DNA from: Trichuris trichiura
Lineage: Eukaryota > Nematoda > Enoplea > Trichinellida > Trichuridae
Assembly (NCBI GenBank): GCA_037903355.1
Contig: JBAJFE010000037.1
Coordinates: 496,001-560,000, forward strand
DNA: 64,000 nt
Reading direction: 5' to 3'
The translations under genes and the position numbers were made by a program. How positions within the stretch are numbered: the stretch's first letter is position 1; the number at the start of each line of letters is the position of its first letter. The notes under the pieces were generated by a model, which worked only from the letters and a program-made list of their open reading frames with translations, was not told where the DNA came from and did no database searches. Below, piece after piece: positions 24,863-36,128 of this stretch.

Positions 24863-25412
24863 TGTATGTATACATAACCGTGTAAATTACTAATACTGAA
24901 TGGCATAAACAAGGAACCATTGTCCTTAGATAGCGCTTTAAAACTACTCTTTTTGCAAGTGAAGAGAATAAATCAGTTTTCCTTACCTTTCTTCCCTGAA
25001 CACGTGGCCAGAGCTACAATAAAACCGTACGGTACGCTTCCATTCGGCTTTCCCAATTCGATCAATCGAGTTCGATCGCTGGCAATGCCAATTATTTTAC
25101 CGTAAACTTCATCCTTGCAAAAGTCAGACCTAAAATTGCAACTGTGCTAAGCAAGCGAAGTCATCTAGTCTTTTGGCAGTCAACGGAAAATCATTCGCAT
25201 AAATAACATACAGCATCCAATATCAGGCATCCGGCTAGAAAACGCCTACGCTTTACTTTATATCTCAACTAAAAGAACTGCCTATTTTTAAAACTCAGAA
25301 TCCGCCAGAAAGCATACAGATATACAACCTTGCATTATGCAAAGCCTTTTAAGTTAATACAGCTTTAAGCGCACTTGGGCAGGCGCTGTAGCGTTAGTAA
25401 CAGCTCAAAAGC

Positions 25413-26304
25413 TTACTCGGCTTCATCGACTGTCCACGAATTCGAACATTTCTCATCTTTCAAGTTGTAGATGCAATTCATGGACTGACTTCGCCGACGA
25501 ATTTGTGGATGCAGATCAGAAGTGGCTTTCGAATAACGAAGGGTAAAACTTCTTTTCAGGCTGTTGGTATTTTCAATGGCAGCAGACCGTAGCTCATTTA
25601 TGCGTGCCAGCGCAAGGTTGTAGGGTGGTGGCTCGTTGCAAGTGCTTTGAAGACCATCGCGAACCCGCCTTTGCGTAATCAAGTTCGAATGGGTACGCTG
25701 TAACTTCGTCTGCCGTCGCGGTACAAAGGTTGCAGCATTCGACCGCTTCGAGTATAATCTCGGTCGAAACTGTTCATTGCTATGGTAAACAGGGTGAGAG
25801 CCAGCGCGTTGCTGCCAGACAGGCAGTGTCTCTTCGGGCAGCCAGGAACGGTCCGATTCCGCTGAAGACGAGCTGCTGCCAGGGAATATGCCCGAATCAT
25901 TATCACTGAGACTGTCTCCTGAGGAATATACAACCAAAGTAAAATAGCGTAAAACATACTAAAATGTATCACTCACGCATCTTTCCTTCCATCACCGAGG
26001 GATTATATACGTCCACAACGTGACAACGATGACATATTGGAGGTAAAGGTTGGGACATCTCAGTGTCACAAATCAAAGAGCAGAACGGAAGAGACGACCG
26101 ACACAATAAGGTTGCCTTGGCTACAGATAAACAGGTACGTTTTCCCTGGGCGACGCTGGTACATGTCTGTTTGACGTCGGTAAATTGTGGGTGCAGTGTT
26201 GGCGTAATGTCCCTCGTGAAAACTTTAACCTGGTGCGACAGTTCATTCGGTACTACCACCGGAACTCGAGATCTACTTTTGTCCAAAGAGAGATTGCCTA
26301 GCAT
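25413..26304 (-). CDS. Unrecognised protein with PPPY motif, two or more exons
   Basis: Exons 25977-26304 and 25413-25918 are joined by a 58-bp GT-AG intron; phases fit (834 nt, 277 aa). Exon 1 contains PPICHRCHVVDVYN, a CxxC that could bind metal. Exon 2 opens with a Ser/Asp-rich segment (LSDNDSGIFPGSSSSSAESD), followed by a basic Arg-rich region and EPPPYNLALARINEL. PPPY is a WW-domain ligand motif, and DSG followed by Ser resembles a phosphodegron; both are inferences from short motifs. The ATG at 26304 may not be the true start. An acceptor at 26329 and a donor at 26389 fit a further upstream exon in frame (26390 upward). I do not recognise the family. Confidence 0.6.
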
Positions 26305-26389
26305 GGTCGTGCTGTTGTTGACTAACGTCTACAAAATGGGCAAATAACGCAAGTGAAGAGGAAAGTTCGTCATTCCGCACGATTCTTAC

Positions 26390-27632
26390 CCAAGACGCTC
26401 TCTCAATACAATGTTCAAATGATAACAAGCAGTGGAGAGACCAGTTGACGGTGCGCACCTTCCAATTGACGAGCTAAGGGGAGAATATTAACGTCGGCGC
26501 CGAATGAACAATGTCCGTAGCGAACTGGTCCGAGGTTGGACGCTACCTTCGGCAGGATGGAACAATGAAGCGGCCTGTTAGATCGGACAATACATTCATG
26601 CCCTTCGTCCAGTAGACTTTCGTAACAGAGTGACCTCGAAGAATCATTCAATGAATAGCCCGAAGAGGGGACGCTTTTTTCTCAACGCAGCGCGACCACC
26701 AGGTACAATGCGACCAAATGGAGTGAGTGGCCAACGTGAACAGGTCATTCGGCAGTGCCAATCTGACCGCCTTTTCCCTGACCTCGTCCACTGCCCGTCG
26801 AAGATAAGAGTGATAAATTGCGGAGGGCGCCTAGGGCAGTCACGGAGGTCGATCAAGTTACTTTTGTAGGCAACAAGCCGTAAGACATACAAACGAACAA
26901 TGCTTTAATCAATATCAGATCGCACAATCCGTTCGCCGCTTGTTGCAAGCTCAGTCAGCGGTTGCCAATTCCGGTATATAAAGCGGAAACCAACAGGGGT
27001 GAATTGTCAAACAGTTCAGTGCAGACGCGTCGGATTAACGGCATAAACTAGTTTGCCAACAGGCCGGATGTTGTCCAACTGTCCAATACCACGTCTGACA
27101 AGCGTCTTCAAGAAAGAAAGTCACGTTTAAGCGAAGTCGATAGCAGCTGCGCTTGTAACCCAGGAAACTGGTCACCTGAAGAAACCGCCAATGCGCGCAA
27201 ATCTGAAACTGGTTTCTTCGTACTTGACGGAACGGTGGTTCTTTGAAGTTGTAACAAGAGAAGAGTTCAACGTGAACCTGCGCGAAGCGTTCGATCACTT
27301 TTTAAACAGACATTCAAAATGTTGCATTAACCAATAGCTGCTCTTCGTGGAACAATTTGCCTGCGGATGTTGAGCTGTCATACTATTAACAGCTAGGGCA
27401 AGATGCTACGGAGAACTTGATCGACGACTCCGAACATTAATCATTGGTATTTGGCAGAAAAGGAGGCGAAGCAGCCTATCATTTTTTAACTCCGCGGGAA
27501 GTCTGCAACTTCACTCCCGGATATCATCCTGTTCGTCCTACTTATTTCGGGAAGGTCGGCAAAAACTTGTCTAAATTGTTCCATTTAACATACATTAGTT
27601 GGCCGTTCTCGTCCTACTTATCCCTTTTTTGA
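26390..27632. other. GC-richer tract with a TATA box, open in several frames
   Basis: Base composition rises relative to the flanks and most frames stay open, so frame choice is ambiguous. TATATAAAG lies at 26975-26983. About 90 bases downstream on the plus strand an ATG at 27069 starts MLSNCPIPRLTSVFKK; after a possible very short (39 bp) intron the frame continues LKLVSSYLTERWFFEVVTRE and stops. At 27.44-27.63 kb another open frame holds PTYFGKVGKN. This could be a real TATA-driven gene, or an old retroelement promoter region. I cannot decide. Confidence 0.3.
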
Positions 27633-27861
27633 AAGAGTAAATTATTCCAGGCATTATGCTGTCATGTACCGACGCGTTTACTCTGTTCGGATTTTGGCAA
27701 AGAGAAACTAAAACTTACTGTCAAATGATGACGAAGATGGACGCTACCATCGAAAACGCTGAAAACTTCGCAGGATGACTAAATGAAAACTTCACAATTG
27801 CTCATCGAACTTAACTTCACCCAAGCCAACGAGCTGTTGCAGTTTATTTCGCTTCCAAGAC

Positions 27862-28006
27862 GAAATGGAAACTCATCGTCATCGTGGAAACAGGATGGCA
27901 CAGTTCCAACGATAAAGAAAATCTCGAATTGATTTAATTCAAGATTTTCTTTATCGTTAGAACTGTGCCATTCTGCTTCCACGATGACGATGAGTTTCCG
28001 TTTCCA
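27862..28006. repeat. Long near-perfect hairpin (inverted duplication)
   Basis: Arms of about 70 bp meet with almost no spacer around 27931. Each arm carries GAAACTCATCGTCATCGTGG, then GGCACAGTT and AACGATAAAGAAAATCT. The left arm is part of a 49-codon frame starting at ATG 27783 (MKTSQLLIELNFTQANELLQ). The right arm is an inverted copy of its last third. It does not resemble the MITE families in the window. Confidence 0.75.
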
Positions 28007-28009
28007 CGT

Positions 28010-29458
28010 TTAATTGAATATGATCATTTGTGCGATCGGAACACTATCTGTTCTGTCATCGCCTTCCGACAAGTTGGGACCAAATTTCCCAGTGTTCATA
28101 TAGGTTGCTTCTTGTGATTGTTTAACTGAATAATGATAGTTTGCATATACACATGGCCTACAGGTTACGCACAAGAACTCGCCAACTACCCTTATTGTTT
28201 GTAGTTGATCACTCTGGCTAATTCATCCAGCAAAAAAAGATGAAAAATACACTTTAAAGTCATTTGTTCGCGTTGAAACGTTGCACAAACTATTGCACAT
28301 TCAGCTAATAAAGGCACCTATTGTTGTCTCCTAATATACGAGAACAATACTTAAATAGCTCTGTGGACAAAAATGCTGTTCTGACTCCATTTTACGTGGC
28401 CAACATTAAACCTAAACGCGGATTCTCTGTAAAGAAAACAGCAATAGAAAATCTTTCCGCTGGTATACATCACCTAGTGGCAAGTATCGATTCTATAAAA
28501 AATGGGTACGGCAACCCCTCGCAAGGGCGCCCCTTGACTTCTATCAAAGTTGACGAGAAAAGCCAGGCTCACTTGCGCTATATGAAACTGATAGCCATTA
28601 CGAAACGCCTAAGCAGACGCACTGACTGCAGTGAACTAAGCAGGCGAATATCTCGCTATATCGGAACGACACCAATAACTGCTATCATCGTCGAAATTAA
28701 ACATGATGGAAGTCTGCGAGCGGAACTGCTGTTATTTATGCGGAGATAGCAAATGACCCTGAACATCACAAATTTTAAGCGGCAAATTCTCCTTCAAATT
28801 AATCCTGCACTGCCGCGACTATTGCACTGATAATGTTCTTCTAACTTATCCTGCCTACATATACTGACATTGACTATCCATCTTAACTTTTGTCAAATTT
28901 ATATAAGGCCTACCATCGGACTCATAAGCCATTATTACACTGAATAGTCTCATCTTCTATTCTCGTCATATGTCCGACCCATCCTAGGCAGTTTTCTCTG
29001 TTCAGATTTTTCTTAACGGCACGACAGAGTACCAGTTTTTCCTTTGTACATCTGTGCTGCTATTGACAGAATTCAGTAGGCCTGTAATCAAAGGGAGCAA
29101 AACTGGCACTATTACTGTGAAGTAGTGCTAATGCCTTGCTCGCTTTAATTGCACACCTATAGAACGATATCAACGCGAGCACGGTTGTGTAGAGAAAAAA
29201 CGTATATACGAATTGTAAACAGGTTAATTTGGTCGCAAACTTTTCACTACACTGCTGATTATTCAATGTCGCTTGTATATCAAAAGCCTAACAGCAGTGG
29301 CAATGACTTATTTTACCCATCAGTTGACATATGTGCCGATCGAAAAACATGGACGTAAAATGACGCACGGTTTTAATGATAGCCCACAGCTCATTCCCGT
29401 TCCACTATTTTGCAAAGCAAAAACGCAAGTATAAAATTTGCTAACCGAAAAGCGCGCT
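28010..29458. other. No supported gene; one 142-codon open frame
   Basis: The frame at 28321-28749 (+) has no ATG near its beginning, no recognised motif and no clear acceptor. At this composition a frame of this size is only mildly unusual. Nothing else is seen before the HADH stop codon. Confidence 0.35.
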
Positions 29459-30699
29459 TCACTTGTACTTGAAGAAACCTTCGCCAGTTTTTCGTCCAAG
29501 CTTACCTTGCTCGACCAACTTGTCTAGCATTGGACTCGGGGAGAATATTGGATTCTCAGGGAATCTCTTATGCCAACCTACAAATAACAGCTCCATTGCG
29601 AGTTGTATATTTGGTAAGGCTTAAAAACGTTTTCATTTTTGCAACTTTTTCTTACCGTCGATGATGAATTTACAAGTGTCCAAACCGATGTAGTCAAACA
29701 GCTCAAATGGGCCCATCGGATGACCAGCTCCCAGCTTCATTGCAATATCAATATCCTCCTTGGAAGCGTCGCCACGTTCGGCTAGGCGAATAGCTTCCAT
29801 GCCTGCAGGTACCAGCAGGCGATTGACAATGAACCCAGGAGTATCCTGAAAGCATCAGCTATACCGAAACGCTTTCGGCCGTACATCGACAGCCCACCCT
29901 ACACATTACGGCAGTTTTCTTCAGTCTTTCAACATATTTGGCCAAAGCATCGATAGTTTGGTTGGACGTTGGCAGAGCACGAACTATCTCCACTAACTTC
30001 ATCATAGGGACTGGATTAAAAAAATGCAAACCGGCAAATCTTTCTTTATTCTTCAGGCTTGCACAAATTTCGGAAAGCGGAAGAGATGAAGTGTTGGTAA
30101 CGAGCAACGCTTCGCTAGAAACCGATGGAAACGCTGACAACACCAGGAAGTTGAAACTCATGTCCCACCTTGGCGCCTCCTTTTCAAGAGTTTGGAACAA
30201 ATTTACTTTGGAGTCCAAATTTTCTACGATCGCCTCAATGCACAAATCGGCATTTTTTGCCGCATTTGCCAACGATGTAGTCATTGTTATACGCTCCATA
30301 ATTTCCTTAGTATACTTCTCACCCTCCTAACGCCGAAATGAAGATGAGTTCAATTGACAAAAGGGATCGCACGAACTTGTTTGTCACTGGCGAACTTTTT
30401 CTTGGCAACTCTACCAAGGCTCACTTCCATATTTTTGCGAGACTTTGACAAAATTTCGTCAGAGACATCAACTAACGATACGCGACAGCCGTTCTCTGCG
30501 CTCACCCAAAATGGAACGACATTGGACAAGCATGTACGATCGGGAATAAACAAACCTGGGCAATGCCGGAGCCCATCAAACCAGAGCCAATTATCACCAC
30601 ATTATTTATATCCATACGCTGAGAAGAGCGTCCGAACTGTCGAACTGCCAATGACGTTAACTTCCATACGGAGGCGACTGTTTTTCCAACGCATATCAT
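29459..30699 (-). CDS. HADH: Mitochondrial L-3-hydroxyacyl-CoA dehydrogenase (short-chain HADH)
   Basis: It oxidises L-3-hydroxyacyl-CoA to 3-ketoacyl-CoA with NAD+ in fatty-acid beta-oxidation. Six exons: 30556-30699, 30377-30505, 30169-30326, 29898-30114, 29656-29845 and 29459-29577. They total 957 nt (318 aa); mammalian enzymes are about 314. Residues 1-29 are basic, Ser-rich and lack acids, like a mitochondrial presequence. The Rossmann motif GSGLMGSG is at 38-45, followed by [12 protein letters not shown]. Further on are [27 protein letters not shown], the catalytic His segment [50 protein letters not shown] and [16 protein letters not shown]. Introns 2-5 are GT-AG (50-78 bp); intron 2 has a weak GTTCGT donor. 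Intron 1 (30506-30555) needs a non-AG 3' end to keep the frame, so either splicing is unusual or the sequence has an error there. Confidence 0.93.
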
Positions 30700-31232
30700 C
30701 TTTGGACGCAGTACTGACCGGCTACTTCGCAGTAGCGTTCCAACTGTCACTAACAGCAAGCAATACTAGAACGAAACCGCGGCAAACCAACTGACGTTAT
30801 CTTCTTTGCATCTGGCCGTTTCTGATACGCTGAGCAAACATTGTTGGGCCGACGTCTTTGAAAAGACTGACTTGTTAAACAAGCCAAGATTGCATTCGCT
30901 GTTCATACTAGCAGAAGGATGCCTTACCGCAACCAAAAGCTTCCTCAACTGTGATTTGCATAACTGCAAGCGACACGATTAAATTGTTGGCGCAGAGCCA
31001 ATTCTTAGAAGCGTTGACTGATTCACAGGTATGGTTACGTAAGCGCTCATTCCAATGAAACTTACTAGTCAAAATGAACTTCTGTATTTTTCCGCGGTCC
31101 ATTGAGACTAATATAGCAAACGTGGACTATCAATCCATTTTGAAGATGAATTAAACAACTCAGGAAAACAAAAAATCCTCTTAAAATGTTCCTTCTAACC
31201 ATGCATATGAGTAACTTTCTAGCAAAACTAAT

Positions 31233-31448
31233 TTATTCATAAACTTTTGTGACAGACTGAGGTAACGGAAGCGAAAAATACACATAATTTTTAGGCTTAT
31301 TTTCTAAAGCACTAAGCGGAAGCTTTGTGCTTCCAATATCCAACTTCTGTTTGTGAGCCAAGCGTTTTAGTAAGGATAAGAAAAGTGATTGTCTTACGGT
31401 AGTGAGTATTGTCAATGTGCTTCTTGAAAAATAGATGCCTGAAAGCAT
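31233..31448 (-). CDS. Small ORF, 71 aa, possibly a mitochondrial or membrane-associated protein
   Basis: ATG at 31448; MLSGIYFSRSTLTILTTVRQ begins a segment that is hydrophobic, hydroxylated and basic without acids, which is compatible with a targeting peptide. The C-terminal part reads LDIGSTKLPLSALENKPKNY and ends SVTKVYE. The stop is part of GAATAAA, a poly(A) signal, as in other genes here. The ORF lies about 530 bp upstream of HADH on the same strand. I do not recognise a family, and chance is not excluded. Confidence 0.35.
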   Translation of the reverse strand: MLSGIYFSRSTLTILTTVRQSLFLSLLKRLAHKQKLDIGSTKLPLSALENKPKNYVYFSLPLPQSVTKVYE

Positions 31449-31468
31449 CCCACTCCCAGGTTCTTCCA

Positions 31469-31581
31469 GTTACGTTTGCTGTAATAAATTATCCCAAACG
31501 TAACGAATGAATTGCAGATTTTCTTGGTGGACGGAAAGTAGCGCGCTGGCGTATTTTACGACTAGTAGCTGCGCCAGCGCG
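31469..31581. repeat. Two spaced inverted repeats upstream of the small ORF
   Basis: GTTACGTTTG (31469-31478) pairs with CAAACGTAAC (31495-31504). CGCGCTGGCG (31542-31551) pairs with CGCCAGCGCG (31572-31581). Both pairs are perfect 10-mers in the region just 5' of the minus-strand ATG at 31448. They could be paired transcription-factor sites or a hairpin. Confidence 0.45.
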
Positions 31582-31589
31582 GAGTATAA

Positions 31590-33450
31590 CCAGACGGCTT
31601 AGCTAGTAATTTTGCTTGTAGCCAAGGCTTTTCAGTTCCGAAATGTTGCAATCATTCAAGTTTGGTTCGTTTAGAAAAACACAATAAGATTTATTTGTTC
31701 GGCACGTCATTTCCTATAGTTCCACAGCGCAAGTGTTGAAACCCGTTGAACGATTTCTAACGCTCTTACAAACCAATAATTTGTGTGCTAGCATTACAGA
31801 AATTCTTAGCCGCTTCTCCGTGGCCAGGAATATACTTACGTGTGTGCAAACAGGCACATGCAGATAATGAACACTCAGTAGACTAACATTATAACAAACA
31901 AATTTGCGGATAGATAATAAAACAATTTTCTAGCTCTAGTATAAGGATTAGTTAATATTACGTGGCCATTACAGACTTCCTATAAATGATGCACAGGCTG
32001 TCATTGGACCTGACCACCAACTAACCACGACAATAGCTACTGCTGACGTAGTTCTAGAGAGTTAGTGTGTGCCATTGCTTTCCTGCAGTTAGATCATAAT
32101 AGGGTTTTTACGCTGTTGTTGCTACTCAGAGCGCACCTTCTCAAGTGCCATCGACACCGCGTTCGATGATGATGCTCCCAAAGGCGCAAGCGACTAAAGC
32201 GCTTGCAATTGAACAAACATAACAGTTGAAAAGCTTTCTTGAAGGCTTAAAGACAACAACTGACAGGCGCTGAAGTCTAAATGAGTTATTCATGCTGGCT
32301 TCATATACCATAACGCCAAACAATAAAGGGAATAACGGCTAGCCAACTCTGCATGGCCTCTATGAGATTTAATAGACGGAAAGATGCAGGGTGCATTGTT
32401 CGCTATCACGAAATAACTGCTGCTCCTACGCAATGTTTGTAATTTATTGAATATTTTACCTCAAGCTATTACCCACGTAAACTTGCTAATTACCGTACCC
32501 TTATGATCCATCTAGGCCATAGTAAGGAATGCACCTTACACTAAAGCCCTACCGAGGAATAGATGAAGAAAAAACGAATGCAAATCTACTGCTCCGCTGC
32601 AACACAGGATGACCTGAAATGGAGAACAGATTTTCATTCAGTGCGCATCAGTCCTAATCGTAAAAATGGGTTAACTGTTTTATCAGCAAAAAAGATATCT
32701 GTATAGGCAAAATTTCATTTAGGCCAGCCACCAACCGAAGCTACACAGCCGTAGCTTGATCAGCTAAGTCAATACGGTACTTCTGCGAACTTCACTTTCA
32801 AAACAGGTTTAAAATTAATGCTAAGGCAAATTAAGCCTTTTCACAAGATACACAGCAAACATAATCTAGAAAATTTCACAAACATCTCGAAATACATGCA
32901 AGTTGACTGGAATAGGATCGATTAAGCAATGAACGCGTGGGCGCAATTACGTTCTGTTATTCGGCACAGCTTGTCGGCGGAAAAACCGTTCTAGGATACC
33001 GCCAGAAAGTTCAGAACGCAGCCACAAGCAAAACGAAAAGATGACAGATGAAAGCGCTTAGGCGGGCTGTATTCACAAGAACAAATACGCGCATGGCCAA
33101 TCAAGCCACGAGTACTGCCGCACTCACCGAGGTTACAGTTACATTTTAGAAGTGGCCATTATAGCACAGTTAGCATACAGTATTTACAAAACACGTGCAC
33201 TGAAAGCTCTGTTTATAGTCAATGTATTTCAAGCGTACCTTAAGATAGGGGAAGTTAAAAATGAACATTAATAATTCAACACTTATTTCAACGGAAGAAA
33301 CCTGAATAGCTCCAATAAATGCTCGCAAACCCTATTTAAAGAATAGGAAAGAGAAGCTATCTTCCCATTGTTACGCTTCAGAAAGATAACTTCTCTCGTC
33401 CCGGTACAAATATATTCTTCGCTGGATGGAAACTTTGCCCAGTGCAGCTG
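31590..33450. other. No supported gene
   Basis: Only short frames without motifs. It probably contains the 3' flank of the tetraspanin gene, transcribed right to left into this stretch. Confidence 0.4.
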
Positions 33451-36128
33451 TTAAACGTAGCGACCAATGCCCTGGAAAAGCATACAGCTGAACAGCATTG
33501 CCAGAAGCTGAAAGAAAAGAAGTTTCGCATAGACGGCTATGTTGACAAAAAATTTACCTCAAGGGCCAATGTTCCGAACAAAATCCCCGCAATGGTATGC
33601 GCTTGGTCTAAAGTAATTCTAAATAAATAGTCCGCGCAGCCCTGAAATAAACAAATGCAACATAACGTTAAACGTGTATGTTTACGTGTGTCCAAATGGC
33701 AACCTACTTCTACAAATTTATTATCAGTACAGTGGCAAGATTCCGGGGGAGTGCTATAATCTGAACATCCTCTGGAGCCGCAGCAATGAAGCTATAAATG
33801 GTAATTCGAAACATTTCTCAGCTGACAACCGTTAAAACGTACGTCTCCTTGCATTTTGTCCATCAGCTCTTTAACCTCTGGATCGTCGTAGTATTTGTCT
33901 ACTCCGTACTTTTTCACAAGATCGGCAAGGAAGTGATGGAACTAAACAAAATGATCACTTAATCTATGTAGCGTGAACGAGATGCTAACATCGTCCTTCT
34001 TCGCTAGAATGTACACAGCGCCGACGATTGTGACAATGAAGAGAACGAGTATGATACCGAAGAACTAGAATTCAAAAATAAAACGTCAACTTGCAGAAAA
34101 AAACTATTTTAAACAAAAGTATACCGTTCCGAGCAGGCAACGACTTTCACAACACGCTCCACAGCAGCCGAGAAAACCGCACAATGCCAACATTCCCCCT
34201 ACTGCCGCTGCAACATATATGATGGCAGTAAACTAAAACGCAGAAAACAATTGACAATTCGTTGAATATGCAGATAAGCACTCGTACCTGATGGAAGTCT
34301 ACCGTAGTTCCCGCCTTGCCTAGCAGTTCCTGCAGATAGTTTTTGAACGCATCACTCAACAGAATGTACAGAGATGACCCAAACAACGTAACGCCCAATA
34401 CCTAAAACGAAACATTTCAACTAGAAATGACCACTTCTCTGTCAACTTTTCCTTTTCACTAAACACACGCGAGTGCATCCCAAAATGATAGATGGTACAG
34501 GTCGAACAGGAGCAATCACACGTAATTGTCACTTTACCAATCCCTTAACCAGTTTGGAAGAAAGCTTTTAGTCGCTTCACTTTTTAGAATTAGAAACCAA
34601 ATGGTTTCACTTGTTGGTGGCGCAAAACTCCGTTTTATTCTCGAAAAGCAGGAACAAAATGCAAACGGCAGACGGGGAGATTCCGATACTCTTCTTGACC
34701 ACTCTTCAGCGTGCAGTTGCTCCAGCACGCTGAAGACGAGACAAAAAAAGATGCCGAAAGTTCCATGCCTGTCGCTTTCTTGCCTTTAGGGAAATGCTGT
34801 TCCGTCATATGATTTTAAGGCAAGTGTAGGCCACCATTTCAAAAATGGTATACGCTCACACAATTACGTACGCGCTGTTTATTTACAAAAAAAACGAACC
34901 ATTTCGCAATTGAACCTTATCCATCATCAAAATTGGTCTGTTTGTAAAAGCGTACTTTACATTTGGAAATTCCAGTTTTATCGATTATCTTATCGCCCAG
35001 CATTGATGCGCCATTACTTTCAGCTGTGGGCATGATAAGAACATTAGTCATTGGCCATGTTGCATTAAAGGCAAACAGCTTTCCAAGGGACTAACCGTGA
35101 TAACTTGTTTGCGGCAGTCGCAATAAAAACCGACTGCTTTGAAACGGAAAGATAAAAGTGAAACAAAAACGAACCCTTAGCAAAAGGAGACTAACCCGAA
35201 AGCGTTTGTGCACACATTACGTATAAGCCCTAAGTGAGCAACAGAAAATACTTCATCAAGACAGAAGGGCACTACCGGATGGAAAACATGGCATTCAAAA
35301 TGAATTTTAATTCTTGTCCTATGCACAAATCTTTGATCACTTAATGAGAAACGCTTGACGGAAGACATGCTCTTCTAGTTTTGCGATCTGGAAATGGATG
35401 AATCAAATGTTTGCAATTATCACTGCGCGTGCCTCGTTTCTTGGAGAATGGTTGATCCAGTTAGACGAACGCAAATGAAAAGGTTTTCCGTTCAATATTT
35501 ACCGCGTCAGACAATATTGCCCAATCTTTTAGTGCATGTATTTACGGCTTCGTGCCCGTTCTTCACGACGAGTACCAATCCGAAAATACGCATATAATGA
35601 AGCTATATAGAACCATTCTCAGCCGCATATTCTACGATCGCTTAGTCATTTACATTTTTTGTAAAGACATCAGGCTTCTGCATGTCAAATGATGCATTTT
35701 GCTTCGGAAACAGCTAGGTTAATTAAAATGTAGGCTACGCTTTCAGCAGGCAACCTGAAAAATGGCGATCTTCTAAATGCCAGATTTCAAGGTTTCTACG
35801 TAAACAAACAAATTGCTATAGAGTACGAAAACCACGACACCAAAGTCCATGGAACAAAATCTTCCCCCTATAGGACAGAAGCAGTAAAGTTCTAGCCTAG
35901 TAGCGAATGTTCATTTGGAGATATTTTTCTCCAAACAGTCCTTAATCTTAAAAACGTATCCAACTACCCACTATTTTTTCCTGTCGATCAGCTGATTTCC
36001 CTTTTCGACCCTCTCTTCAGGGAATGTTCACATGCTGTTTATTGTAAATCAAAGCAACTTACGAATATGATGAAGTTGAAGGTAAAAACGGCCCATTTTA
36101 CGCATCTGACTCCACAAGACAGTGCCAT
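33451..36128 (-). CDS. Tetraspanin
   Basis: A four-pass membrane organiser. Eight exons: 36063-36128, 34288-34401, 34125-34232, 33990-34064, 33843-33941, 33708-33791, 33558-33641 and 33451-33507. All introns are GT-AG and the total is 687 nt (228 aa). It starts MALSCGVRCVKWAVFTFNF, the usual Cys-Lys entry into helix 1. Helix 2 is followed by GFLGCCGACCESRCLLGT, the classic intracellular loop. Helix 3 is FFGIILVLFIVTIVGAVYIL. The large extracellular loop holds YYDDPEVKELMDKM, the hallmark LHCCGSRGCSDY and later Cys residues up to EGCADYLF. Helix 4 is IAGILFGTLALELLAMLF, leaving a very short tail ending GIGRYV. Intron 1 is 1.66 kb; the others are about 50-80 bp. The subfamily is not assigned. 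Confidence 0.92.

Larger units (their letters stand above)
21600..25412. other. Mostly non-coding; one possible terminal exon and two element remnants
   Basis: A plausible final exon lies on the plus strand at 24209-24322: after CTACTTTTCAG it reads ISLLMQNSDSQEGVRGPLEI and ends IPSDLDE-stop. The open frame just upstream (23.93-24.18 kb) is in another phase, and I could not connect the two with a clean intron. A 128-codon frame at 22794-23180 has no motif. Nothing else is supported. Confidence 0.3.

Noticed and set aside
27444..27632. PTYFGKVGKN resembling ribosomal protein L27a (PGYFGKVGM)
   Set aside because: The match is about eight residues and the surroundings do not align; not enough even for a pseudogene call.
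28321..28749. 142-codon open frame (+)
   Set aside because: No ATG near its start, no motif, no supported acceptor; at this base composition a frame this long is expected about 0.5 times per window. Kept only as a note.
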